Assembly: GCA_902775475.1 (NCBI GenBank)
Contig: CACYME010000006.1
Location: 1 to 64,000, forward strand
Source: an uncultured Prevotellaceae bacterium
GTDB taxonomy: Bacteria > Bacteroidota > Bacteroidia > Bacteroidales > Bacteroidaceae
Reading direction: 5' to 3'
DNA: 64,000 nt
This document shows, in pieces, positions 42,506-50,139 of this stretch. Below the pieces are notes generated by a model. It did not search any database. It had not been told where the DNA came from and was given only the letters and a program-made list of their open reading frames with translations. Each line of letters opens with the position of its first letter. Positions within the stretch are counted from its first letter, which is position 1. A program made the position numbers and the translations under genes.

Positions 42506-45500
42506 ATGAAGAAAAACAGAATTCTGAAACACTCGCTTGCCTGCTTCGTGGCATTGCTTTTTGGCAGTACTGCTATGGCAGACAACGCCTGGACCTGGCA
42601 CGACTTCGGCATCGACCTCGTGAGCATCCTCACCGATGAACAGCGCGTTGAAAAGCAGGCGCAAGCCTTTGGCGTCGTTGTGGCCGATGATGGCACACTG
42701 TCGCAAGTGGCTACCGATGCTCCCAACGCCAACGTGGTGCTCACGGGTACTTACTGGAACGACCACGGTTGGACGAGCACCACCGCCGTGGTGCGTGTGG
42801 AAGGCCCGGTACAGATTGACCTTGGCAACTGCTATTATGGTGCTGGCGACATCAAGGTGACCAACGCTGAGGGGCAGACGGTGGCCTCGGGTGCCCTGCA
42901 GAAGGAGAATACCTGCTGGGGACAAGACCACGCCAGCATCGGGTCGGTGAAGTACACTGGTGGCCCTACCACGCTCACCATCACCTACGGCAGCTATCTG
43001 CCCTACATCGGCGTAAAGGCCATCGAGGCGACCTCGGTTGACGTGGCCTATGCCCTGGGCGATGTGGAGTGCATGGGCGACGTGCTGCCCGCTGGAGGCA
43101 CCTTTGCCGCTGGCGACAGCTACGCTATCCCCGCCAAGAACTTCACGCTCTACAAAGAGGGCTACACCCTAACGGGCTGGACTGACGGTCAGCAGGTCTA
43201 TGCTGCCGGTTCGGCCATCACGCTCACCAGCGACATCACCCTCACACCCGTATTTACCAAGAACGAGGTGAACCTCGGCGACCGCACAGAGCCTGTCACC
43301 GTGCGCTTCGACTTCCAGCGTCAGAACGGAGCCCCCACCGTGCAGTGGGAGGGCAAGACCGGTCTGGTGTGGGTGGCTCAGGCTGAGGTCAATGGACACA
43401 CCATCGACGTGCCCGCCGACCTCTCCACCAGCCCTGGCAAGTTCGCTAATGCCAACTGGACCGACTGGTGTCAGATTAACAGCGGAACGACCTTCACCAT
43501 TCCTTCCTGCAAGGAGGCCGTGGTGAACATCGAGAGCTATAGTGCCACCACTACGACCACCATCGACGGGCAGACAGACTACACGGCCAATGGTAACATC
43601 GTATCTTATCAGGTGCTCAATCCCGCTGAGACCATCGACATCGTCATTGGCGATGGCTCCTACTTCCGCTACATTCAGACCCTGTTGCCCGTACCTGAGC
43701 AGGGCTTCGAGCCACAGACCTTCGACAATGCCGAGGCCAGCATCGTGTGGAATCTCAACTCCGTCGATGAGTATGCCGTGCCTAACACCCTCATGCCCGA
43801 AGGTGCCTACTCGCTGACCACCGTCAATGTGGGCGACTTCACCGTCACCGTCGATGCTCCCTCGGCTGGAGCCAATAAGGGCGTGAAGATGCTGAAGCTG
43901 CAGCCCACCGGCGGCGACAATACTTCAATAGAGTTCATCGTAAAACCCTATCGCGGACTTACCTTCACCCCGACGAAGGTCTATGCCAAGGTGGCACGCT
44001 TCGGAACTGACGGCGGCACGCTCAACGTGACTGCCCGCAACGCCGAAGGCGAGGAAACCAGCCTGGCAACGGGCCTTATTCCTGCCCGCAACAACAAGGA
44101 GCAGGCCGATGATGCCAAGGGCAGCGACCCGAAGTACACCACCGAGTTCAGCTTCGACATCCCCGCTGCGCTGGCCACGCAGGAGAGCTTCTCGCTCATC
44201 GTCACCGAGAGCGGACTGGCTACCAGCAAGCAGTGGGGTATTGGCGACGTGCATATCAGCGGAACCGTCAACGGACAGACTGAGGACGTGGCCAAGTACA
44301 CCGTGCAGGTGCTGGCCAATCCTGCCGATGGTGGCACCGTGAACTGCTATCCGCAGGGCGACACCTTCGACGAGGGCACCGAGCTGAAGCTCACCGCCAC
44401 CGAACGTTTTGGCTATGATTTTGTCAACTGGACCGATGCCGAGGGCAACACGCTCTCCACAGAGCCCGTCTTCGTCTATACGCTGTTGGCCGATGCTGTG
44501 CTTACCGCCAACTTCAAGCAGGTGAACACCTATGAGCTGGCCTACGCCGTAGAGGGTGGTGCCAATCCCTATCAGGTACAGCCCACGCCGGCACCTACCG
44601 TGCGCGACGGCAAGAACATGTACGAAGAGGGCACCGAGGTGACGCTCGCTGCCACTGGCAATGCCATACTGGCGTTCAACAACTGGAGCAGCGGCGAGAC
44701 GTCGAGCGAAATCAAGGTCGTGATGGACAAGAACTACGACCTGACTGCCAGCTTCTCAGCCGTTGACTACATCGTGGGCTGGGACTTCTATCTGCCCGGA
44801 AGCAACGGTCGTGTGGCCGACTTCTACAGCACCAGCGACAACGACAATGCACAGCTTGTACTCATCGACGACGAGGGCAACACCGCCGGATGGCTCGACA
44901 AGAGCACTCAGGGACAAGGTGGCTATGAGTCGATGGCTGGCGCTGCCGTGAACTGGAAGAAACTGGGACAGTATCACTATCAGACCCGCATCAACGCCAA
45001 GGATTTCAGCAACATCCGTGTGAAGAGCCAGTTGCTCTACAACTATAACGCCTACACACATGTATGGCTGCAGTGGTCTACCGACGGCCAGCAGTGGCAG
45101 ACGGCGGGCGAGGTGACCATGCCGGGCGCAAAGACCGTCACCGACTGCGACTTCAGCCTGCCTGCCGAGGCCGACCACGCCGAGACGCTCTACATTCGCT
45201 GGATGCCCGACCTCAACGGCCCGAAGGACGGCTCGAACGCACCCGACAACGACGGTACCGCCATCTCGAACATCTTCGTGCTGGCCGATGCCGCCATCTA
45301 CGACGACGGCATCGCTCCCGTGCTCGTCAGCACCGTGCCTGCCGATGGGACCACCAGTGCCTCGGCAACGGGCCGCATCGTGCTCAACTTCGACGAGAAG
45401 GTGAAGGTGAGACCGGGGGCCTTGGCGTTGCTCGACGACCATTGCGACTGCGTGGACCATTATACCGCTGCCTTGGAGCCTATAGTGTCGGGAAAGACCA

Positions 45501-46987
45501 TTATCTTCGAGTATAAAGGACTGAAATATGATACCGAGTACTATTTCTCGTTCTCCGGAGATGCTGTCAGCGATCTGGCTGGAAACGCCATGTCGGCATT
45601 CATCAATGTTGTCTTCAAAACGATGGCGAAGCCGAAGGTGCAGAAGGCTCTCTACGACTTCATCGTGCCCGACGACGGCTCGTTCAAGGAGGCCCTCGCT
45701 GCTGCCACGGCCCGTGCTGACCAGTCGAAGCGCTTCCGCATCTTCGTAAAGCAGGGCGACTACATCATTCCTGCTAACCAGGATGTGAAGGTCGATGGCA
45801 ACGACGGCAAGCAGTATCCCGACCCGAAGACTTCGTTCGGCTCTCCTAACGTGTCCATCATCGGTGAGGGCATGGAAATCACCTCCATCGCCAACCAGAT
45901 GCCTAATGACCTCTCGGAGAATCCCGATGCAGGAAAGGGTGGCATGGCCAATCCGCTGGAGGGTATCCGCACCAGTGGCGTGCTCTACCTGACCAGCGGT
46001 GCGCAGAACACCTATTTCCAGGACATCACCCTGAAGACCAATACCCCTGATGCTACAGGCCGCAACGTAGTGCTCGTGGACGGTGGCAACAAGACCATCT
46101 GTAAGGATGTCTGCCTCTGGGCCTATCAGGACACCTACGTCAGCGACAATTCGCGCAATTTCTACTACTTCGAGGGTGGCCTGCTGCGTGGACGCACCGA
46201 CTTCCTCTGCGGTTCGGGCGACGTGTTCTACAACCAGGTGACGCTGCAGATGTGCGAGCAGGGCGGCTTCATCGCCGTGCCGCGCGACAACGTGAAGTAT
46301 GGCTATGTGTTTAAGGACTGCACCATCAAGGGCGAGGATTCCAACGTGAACGGCAACTACTATCTGGGTCGTCCGTGGACGAAGGGGGCCGAGGTCTACT
46401 ATATCGACACCCGTATGGAGGCAGTGCCCACCGCTGTTGGCTGGCACGACATGAGCAGCGACGGATGCACCCGCATGTGCGAGTGGAACAGCACCTCGGC
46501 CAGTGGCAACCCCATCGACCTCTCTGGACGTACCACTACACTTGGCGGCAATCCTAACAACCCGTGGATGACCGAGGAGGAAGCGCAGGAGATAGGCAAC
46601 ATGGCCAACATGTTTGGCGACTGGGATCCGCGTCAGCATACAGAGCAGGCTCCGGTGCCCACTAACGTCAGACTCAGTGGCAATGCCATCACTTGGGACA
46701 ACAGCGACTACGTGCTCTGCTGGGCTGTCGTGAAGGATGGCAAGGTGGTGGCCTTCACCACAGAGCCTGCCTACACCGTCGACGATGCCAGCGCACAGTG
46801 GGCCGTAAGAGCCGCCAACGAGATGGGTGGCCTCTCGGAGCCCGCCGCTGCCATCGATCCTGCAGGCATCAACGATGTGTTGCGCCCTGCTGACAACATC
46901 CAGTATTTCAACCTGCAGGGCATGCGTGTCAGTGGCAATGCTGCGCACGGCATCGTTATCGCCAATGGAAAAAAAGTGGTGAAATAA
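42506..46987 (+). CDS. secreted multidomain pectin methylesterase, CE8
   Basis: Encodes 1493 residues with a signal peptide (ending near TAMADN). The catalytic CE8 beta-helix is C-terminal, about 1045-1370: YFQDITLKTN, CLWAYQDTYVSDNSRNFYYF (Gln/Asp motif), GGLLRGRTDFLCGSGDVFYN (second Asp) and YYLGRPWTKGAEVYYIDTRM (Arg/Trp). Ahead of it are two InlB/Flg_new-like repeats (YTLTGWTDGQQVYAAGSAIT, and FGYDFVNWTDAEGNTLSTEP), unassigned beta domains, and an SbsA/Big_5 Ig-like domain near 930-1040 (VLVSTVPADGTTSASATGRI). The end has an YFNLQGMRVSGNAAHGIVIA tail with KKVVK. It removes methyl esters from homogalacturonan, making substrate for the PL1 lyase. It is the last gene of the operon. Confidence 0.88.
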   Translation: MKKNRILKHSLACFVALLFGSTAMADNAWTWHDFGIDLVSILTDEQRVEKQAQAFGVVVADDGTLSQVATDAPNANVVLTGTYWNDHGWTSTTAVVRVEGPVQIDLGNCYYGAGDIKVTNAEGQTVASGALQKENTCWGQDHASIGSVKYTGGPTTLTITYGSYLPYIGVKAIEATSVDVAYALGDVECMGDVLPAGGTFAAGDSYAIPAKNFTLYKEGYTLTGWTDGQQVYAAGSAITLTSDITLTPVFTKNEVNLGDRTEPVTVRFDFQRQNGAPTVQWEGKTGLVWVAQAEVNGHTIDVPADLSTSPGKFANANWTDWCQINSGTTFTIPSCKEAVVNIESYSATTTTTIDGQTDYTANGNIVSYQVLNPAETIDIVIGDGSYFRYIQTLLPVPEQGFEPQTFDNAEASIVWNLNSVDEYAVPNTLMPEGAYSLTTVNVGDFTVTVDAPSAGANKGVKMLKLQPTGGDNTSIEFIVKPYRGLTFTPTKVYAKVARFGTDGGTLNVTARNAEGEETSLATGLIPARNNKEQADDAKGSDPKYTTEFSFDIPAALATQESFSLIVTESGLATSKQWGIGDVHISGTVNGQTEDVAKYTVQVLANPADGGTVNCYPQGDTFDEGTELKLTATERFGYDFVNWTDAEGNTLSTEPVFVYTLLADAVLTANFKQVNTYELAYAVEGGANPYQVQPTPAPTVRDGKNMYEEGTEVTLAATGNAILAFNNWSSGETSSEIKVVMDKNYDLTASFSAVDYIVGWDFYLPGSNGRVADFYSTSDNDNAQLVLIDDEGNTAGWLDKSTQGQGGYESMAGAAVNWKKLGQYHYQTRINAKDFSNIRVKSQLLYNYNAYTHVWLQWSTDGQQWQTAGEVTMPGAKTVTDCDFSLPAEADHAETLYIRWMPDLNGPKDGSNAPDNDGTAISNIFVLADAAIYDDGIAPVLVSTVPADGTTSASATGRIVLNFDEKVKVRPGALALLDDHCDCVDHYTAALEPIVSGKTIIFEYKGLKYDTEYYFSFSGDAVSDLAGNAMSAFINVVFKTMAKPKVQKALYDFIVPDDGSFKEALAAATARADQSKRFRIFVKQGDYIIPANQDVKVDGNDGKQYPDPKTSFGSPNVSIIGEGMEITSIANQMPNDLSENPDAGKGGMANPLEGIRTSGVLYLTSGAQNTYFQDITLKTNTPDATGRNVVLVDGGNKTICKDVCLWAYQDTYVSDNSRNFYYFEGGLLRGRTDFLCGSGDVFYNQVTLQMCEQGGFIAVPRDNVKYGYVFKDCTIKGEDSNVNGNYYLGRPWTKGAEVYYIDTRMEAVPTAVGWHDMSSDGCTRMCEWNSTSASGNPIDLSGRTTTLGGNPNNPWMTEEEAQEIGNMANMFGDWDPRQHTEQAPVPTNVRLSGNAITWDNSDYVLCWAVVKDGKVVAFTTEPAYTVDDASAQWAVRAANEMGGLSEPAAAIDPAGINDVLRPADNIQYFNLQGMRVSGNAAHGIVIANGKKVVK

Positions 46988-47013
46988 GTGCTTTTCAGTA
47001 CCCTGAGAATACT

Positions 47014-47056
47014 ACATGGCCGATGTGCGAATCGTACATCGGCCATGTGTTTTTTA
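47014..47056 (+). terminator. intrinsic terminator of the pectin operon
   Basis: ACATGGCCGATGT (47014-47026) pairs perfectly with ACATCGGCCATGT (47036-47048), followed by a T-rich run at 47050-47056. It lies 27 bases after the CE8 stop codon. Confidence 0.9.
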
Positions 47057-47061
47057 GTCAT

Positions 47062-47351
47062 TGATATAGCAGTTGACCTATATGTGCGTAGCTCCCCCCT
47101 GTTCTCTGCAGGGAAGGCAGCGGGCGCTGCCATTGTTTTCCCCGCCCGCTGCCATTATTGGCAGCGGCCGCTGCCAATATTGTCCCCGTCCGCTGCCAAC
47201 GGAAAAGGCGTGGACTTTTTCCCGCTCCGGCATGGCCTGGTCCCAATTTCTCGCCGCCTTTTTCCTCTCATCCCTGCTGCTGTGGGGAAGCGAGAGGGTT
47301 TTCGAACTGCCTGGCTTTTCTTTGTGCACAAATAGGTCAACTGCTATATCA
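47062..47351. mobile_element. 290-bp element with terminal inverted repeats carrying family A repeat
   Basis: TGATATAGCAGTTGACCTAT and the next six bases at 47062-47087 are repeated in inverted form at 47326-47351 with one mismatch (25 of 26). The interior is family A copy 3. There is no transposase and no convincing protein. The architecture resembles a MITE, but target duplications are not clear (ATT appears near both outer ends). The rest of 46988-47410 holds only the operon terminator. Confidence 0.65.
47109..47297 (+). repeat. interspersed palindromic repeat family A, copy 3
   Basis: Begins CAGGGAAGGCAGCGG and ends GCGAGAGG, the same 189-bp length as copy 1 and almost identical to it in reverse complement. 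Contains GGCAGCGGCCGCTGCC and three related words. It lies inside the 26-bp inverted repeats. Confidence 0.85.
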
Positions 47352-47410
47352 TTGCCCAAAAAACGCCAAATGCAGATTTTTACAAAGTTGAGCGAATGTG
47401 AAACTTGGAA

Positions 47411-48496
47411 CTATAATCCTTCACGATAGAAGTCAAGGGCTTCCTCAATCTCACCCTTCGTGGCTGTCTGGTTGATGCAAATGTCGCCTATATCACCAAG
47501 AAGTGTGAAGTTAATCTGCCCAGCAGTGTTCTTCTTGTCGTGGGTCATCAGCTCGAGCAGGGTGGGGTAGTCGTCGCAGGTGATAGGCATGCGGCCGTAG
47601 TGCTCCAGAATGAAACGCACCACTTGGCGCATCCGCTCCACGGGGAATCCGCACTTCGCCACGCTTAGGTAGAGCTCACAGACCATTCCCCATGCTACGG
47701 CGTAGCCATGCAGCACGGGTTGACGTTGCAGGGCCAGTGCCTCAAAGGCATGCCCGACGGTGTGGCCAAGGTTCAATGCCTTGCGCAGCCCTTGCTCCGT
47801 AGGGTCTTCCAGTACGATGCGCTGCTTCACCGCCACGCTTTCGGCCACCATGCGCCCCAGCTGCTTCAGATTGGGCCGTACCAAGTCGAACGTCAGTAGC
47901 TCTGTCAGCATCTGCTTCTCATCCCCCTTCCGTTCCTGTCCTTTCCCTTCTGTGGCAATGAGTCCGTGTTTTAGCATTTCCGCATACCCCGAGAGAATGT
48001 TCTCGTGGTTGAGCGTGTTCAGGAACAACGTGTCGAGAATGACTGCCGAGGCATTGCGGAACACCCCCAGCTCGTTCTTCAGTCCTCCGAAGTTGATGCC
48101 CGTCTTTCCACCGACGCTGGCATCTACCATTGCCAGCAGCGTCGTGGGGATGTTCACCAGGTGCATGCCCCGTTTGAACGTAGAGGCAGCGAAGCCCCCC
48201 AGGTCTGTCACCATGCCACCGCCCAGACTGACCAGTAGCGAGTGACGCGTGGCTCCCAGACGCTGCATCTCCTGCCACACATGGCTGAGGCTCTCAAGCG
48301 TCTTGTGCTCGTCGCCCGCCTTGATAACGATGAGCTCGGCACCCTTCAGACAGCCATAGTCGCTCACCATGGGCCAGCACAGCCGTTTGGTCGTCTCGTC
48401 GCAGAGCACCAGCAGCCTGTCGGCTCTGCACTCTTCGATGGCTCCTGTCAGTGCTTGTTCGAGGCCTTCCGATATAATTACTCTCTGTTCTTCCAT
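47411..48496 (-). CDS. aroB: 3-dehydroquinate synthase
   Basis: Encodes 361 residues from the ATG at 48496 (MEEQRVIISEG); a TTG five codons upstream is less likely. AroB converts DAHP to 3-dehydroquinate, the second shikimate-pathway step, using NAD and a divalent metal. Motifs: SLGGGMVTDLGGFAASTFKR, IPTTLLAMVDASVGGKTGIN, YAEMLKHGLIA, LNLGHTVGHAFE with metal-binding His, and the KKNTAGQINF end. A charged GKGQERKGDEKQ segment after GLIATE looks like an extra loop. It begins 16 bases after the Rpn-like nuclease stop, so the two may be co-transcribed. Confidence 0.94.
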   Translation of the reverse strand: MEEQRVIISEGLEQALTGAIEECRADRLLVLCDETTKRLCWPMVSDYGCLKGAELIVIKAGDEHKTLESLSHVWQEMQRLGATRHSLLVSLGGGMVTDLGGFAASTFKRGMHLVNIPTTLLAMVDASVGGKTGINFGGLKNELGVFRNASAVILDTLFLNTLNHENILSGYAEMLKHGLIATEGKGQERKGDEKQMLTELLTFDLVRPNLKQLGRMVAESVAVKQRIVLEDPTEQGLRKALNLGHTVGHAFEALALQRQPVLHGYAVAWGMVCELYLSVAKCGFPVERMRQVVRFILEHYGRMPITCDDYPTLLELMTHDKKNTAGQINFTLLGDIGDICINQTATKGEIEEALDFYREGL

Positions 48497-48512
48497 ACCG
48501 TGAGCAGTCAAA

Positions 48513-49559
48513 TCAGGTGAGTTTAGCTATCTCTTCAACACTCCGTCTCAGATGTTTTGCAATAGTTTCAAGGTCCATGCCCATTTCAAGGAAGGTCTTA
48601 ACTGACATGCGCAACATTTCTTCCTGCTCCGTGAGCTGCGCCTTTTGCTCCGTGAGCTGCGCCTTCTGCTCGGTGAGCTGCGCCTTCTGCTCGGTGAGCT
48701 GCGCCTTCTGCTCGGTGAGCTGCGCCTCCTGCTCGGTGAGCTGCGCCTTTTGCTCGGTGAGCTGCGCCTCCTGCTCTGTGAGCAGTACCGTCTGTTCGGC
48801 TATTTTCTTGTTTTTCACCAAGATTTCGGTATCTCGCTTCTCGATGATAGAGAAATACTCGTCCTCCACGTTCATGTCGTGGCGCAACTCAGCATCGGCG
48901 GCAGCGGCAGTGAGGCGGTGCAATATGCGTTCCATTTCAGCATCGTCAGCATACACCTGTTCGTCGAGGCGAAGTACATGTTCGTCACCTTGCTCCTTGC
49001 GTGTTTGGTCGAAAATGCTGAGCACCTTGTCCAAGCGGTTGTTGATTTGTCCATGCAGTCGCGGTATTTGCACGATGATGCTTGAGTGCGTCAGACTGTC
49101 GACGAAAGGATTGGGAAGACCCTTCGTCACCTCATTGCCATAGTAGTCGCTGGCATGGTGGTTGACATAGAGCACAGGTTCCTCGATGTCGCCAACCTTG
49201 TGCCCCAGCAGATAGATGGCTACCATGGGCAGTGCATACACGTCGTCCATGTTCTTCGGATTGGAGTAGTGCACGCCTAAATACTGGCGGAAACGAAGCA
49301 TCTCTGTTTCCAGCCAGGTCTTCTGAAGCTCTATCAGGGTGAGTTGTTCGGTGCCATTCTCTTCGCGGATGGTGGCTGCAAAGTCGATGCGGAACACCGA
49401 GAGCGTGTCGCGTTGTGTGTTGGCGTATTCATGTGGACGAACCTCCACCTTGATGATGTCTTTGCGGAGCAGAGCCGAGAGAATAGTTCGGGCGATGCGT
49501 TCGTCCTCCATCAAGTACTTGAATACGATGTCGTAAATGGGGTTTGCAACAATCATCAT
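48513..49559 (-). CDS. Rpn/PD-(D/E)XK nuclease-family protein with heptad minisatellite
   Basis: Encodes 348 residues. Residues about 1-250 match the PD-(D/E)XK family transposase/Rpn nuclease group common in Bacteroidota: DIVFKYLMEDERIARTILSA, FRIDFAATI (Asp) and LIELQKTW (Glu-x-Gln/Lys) form the expected active site. Such proteins in other bacteria promote recombination; the role here is unknown. Residues about 262-315 are eight copies of a seven-residue unit LTEQ(K/E)AQ, a predicted coiled coil encoded by a 21-bp tandem repeat. The last 30 residues (MGMDLETIAKHLRRSVEEIA) look like a small HTH-like helix pair, a common ending in this family. It has its own promoter. Confidence 0.85.
   Translation of the reverse strand: MMIVANPIYDIVFKYLMEDERIARTILSALLRKDIIKVEVRPHEYANTQRDTLSVFRIDFAATIREENGTEQLTLIELQKTWLETEMLRFRQYLGVHYSNPKNMDDVYALPMVAIYLLGHKVGDIEEPVLYVNHHASDYYGNEVTKGLPNPFVDSLTHSSIIVQIPRLHGQINNRLDKVLSIFDQTRKEQGDEHVLRLDEQVYADDAEMERILHRLTAAAADAELRHDMNVEDEYFSIIEKRDTEILVKNKKIAEQTVLLTEQEAQLTEQKAQLTEQEAQLTEQKAQLTEQKAQLTEQKAQLTEQKAQLTEQEEMLRMSVKTFLEMGMDLETIAKHLRRSVEEIAKLT
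48624..48785 (-). repeat. 21-bp coding minisatellite in the Rpn-like gene
   Basis: Seven full units and one partial of CTGCTCGGTGAGCTGCGCCT plus one base, with a few substitutions (TTGCTC, CTGCTCC, CTC for CTT). The period equals exactly one protein heptad, so copy-number change would keep both frame and coiled-coil phase. Confidence 0.9.
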
Positions 49560-49584
49560 AGTGTCATCTTTTGCAATTATGCTG

Positions 49585-49616
49585 CAAAGATAGCACTAAT
49601 TTGCGAAACCGCCAAA
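49585..49616 (-). promoter_or_regulatory. promoter of the Rpn-like gene and probably aroB
   Basis: On the minus strand TATCTTTG (49592-49585) and TTTG (49616-49613) are 20 bases apart, 26 bases before the ATG at 49559. Confidence 0.7.
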
Positions 49617-49681
49617 AAAACGGGATAAAAAGAACGTAACCATCCCAAATAAGACGTCTTTTGTGGGAGCAAGGATTTTCG

Positions 49682-49689
49682 TATCTTTG
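49682..49689 (+). promoter_or_regulatory. -7 box of IS66 tnpB
   Basis: TATCTTTG lies 22 bases before the tnpB ATG, inside the left end of the element. Confidence 0.55.
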
Positions 49690-49711
49690 CCCCTGCAAAA
49701 AACGTCTTACT

Positions 49712-50062
49712 ATGTTTAGTCTGAATGAAACAAATCAGTTCATGGTCTACAGCAATTCTGTGGATCTGCGTAAGGGAGTCGAGCCTCTTTGCGGTATAGT
49801 CCGTTCTTCCGGTAAGAAGCCGACGGATGGTTCCGTGTATGTTTTCTTCAACCGCAGCCGCACGCTGATGAAGCTGCTTCACTGGGAGCGCGGTGGCTAT
49901 GTGATATATTACAAGCGGATGGAGGACGGGCGGATCAGCCGGAAGGTGTTCCGTCGGCAGGACAAGTCTGGTTTTTATTGTCTGAGATGGGATGAACTGG
50001 TGCTGTTCCTTGAGGGTGTCTACCCATCTGCCGCTCGCCGTAAACGCTTTAACATTCAATAA
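49712..50062 (+). CDS. tnpB: IS66 family accessory protein TnpB
   Basis: Encodes 116 residues from the ATG at 49712. The IS66 Orf2 signature is plain: VDLRKGVEPLCGIV, GSVYVFFNRSRTLMKLLHWERGGYVIYYKRME, then FRRQDKSGFYCLRWDELVLF. TnpB is needed for transposition of classical IS66 elements, though its biochemical role is not settled. It is 77 bases ahead of tnpC, which has its own TACCTTTG box at 50107-50114. Confidence 0.95.
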   Translation: MFSLNETNQFMVYSNSVDLRKGVEPLCGIVRSSGKKPTDGSVYVFFNRSRTLMKLLHWERGGYVIYYKRMEDGRISRKVFRRQDKSGFYCLRWDELVLFLEGVYPSAARRKRFNIQ

Positions 50063-50139
50063 GTTAGGATAATATTTGTTGTATTGCATATGTCAGAAAA
50101 AAGTATTACCTTTGCAACGTAAATAAAGGCAATACGCAG

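Noticed and set aside
44756-46948. Minus-strand open frame of 730 codons opposite the pectin methylesterase
   Set aside because: Overlaps clear CE8 motifs on the plus strand and has antisense-like composition.
47073-47429. ORF in family A copy 3 whose peptide resembles one from copy 1 (FSPPAAIIGSGRCQY...)
   Set aside because: The frame is broken by the deletion in copy 2 and the peptide continues into unrelated flanks in each copy, so the similarity reflects DNA repeat identity, not a protein.
48624-48785. Possible CRISPR array because of regularly spaced repeats
   Set aside because: The units are contiguous 21-mers without spacers and lie in frame within a protein gene.
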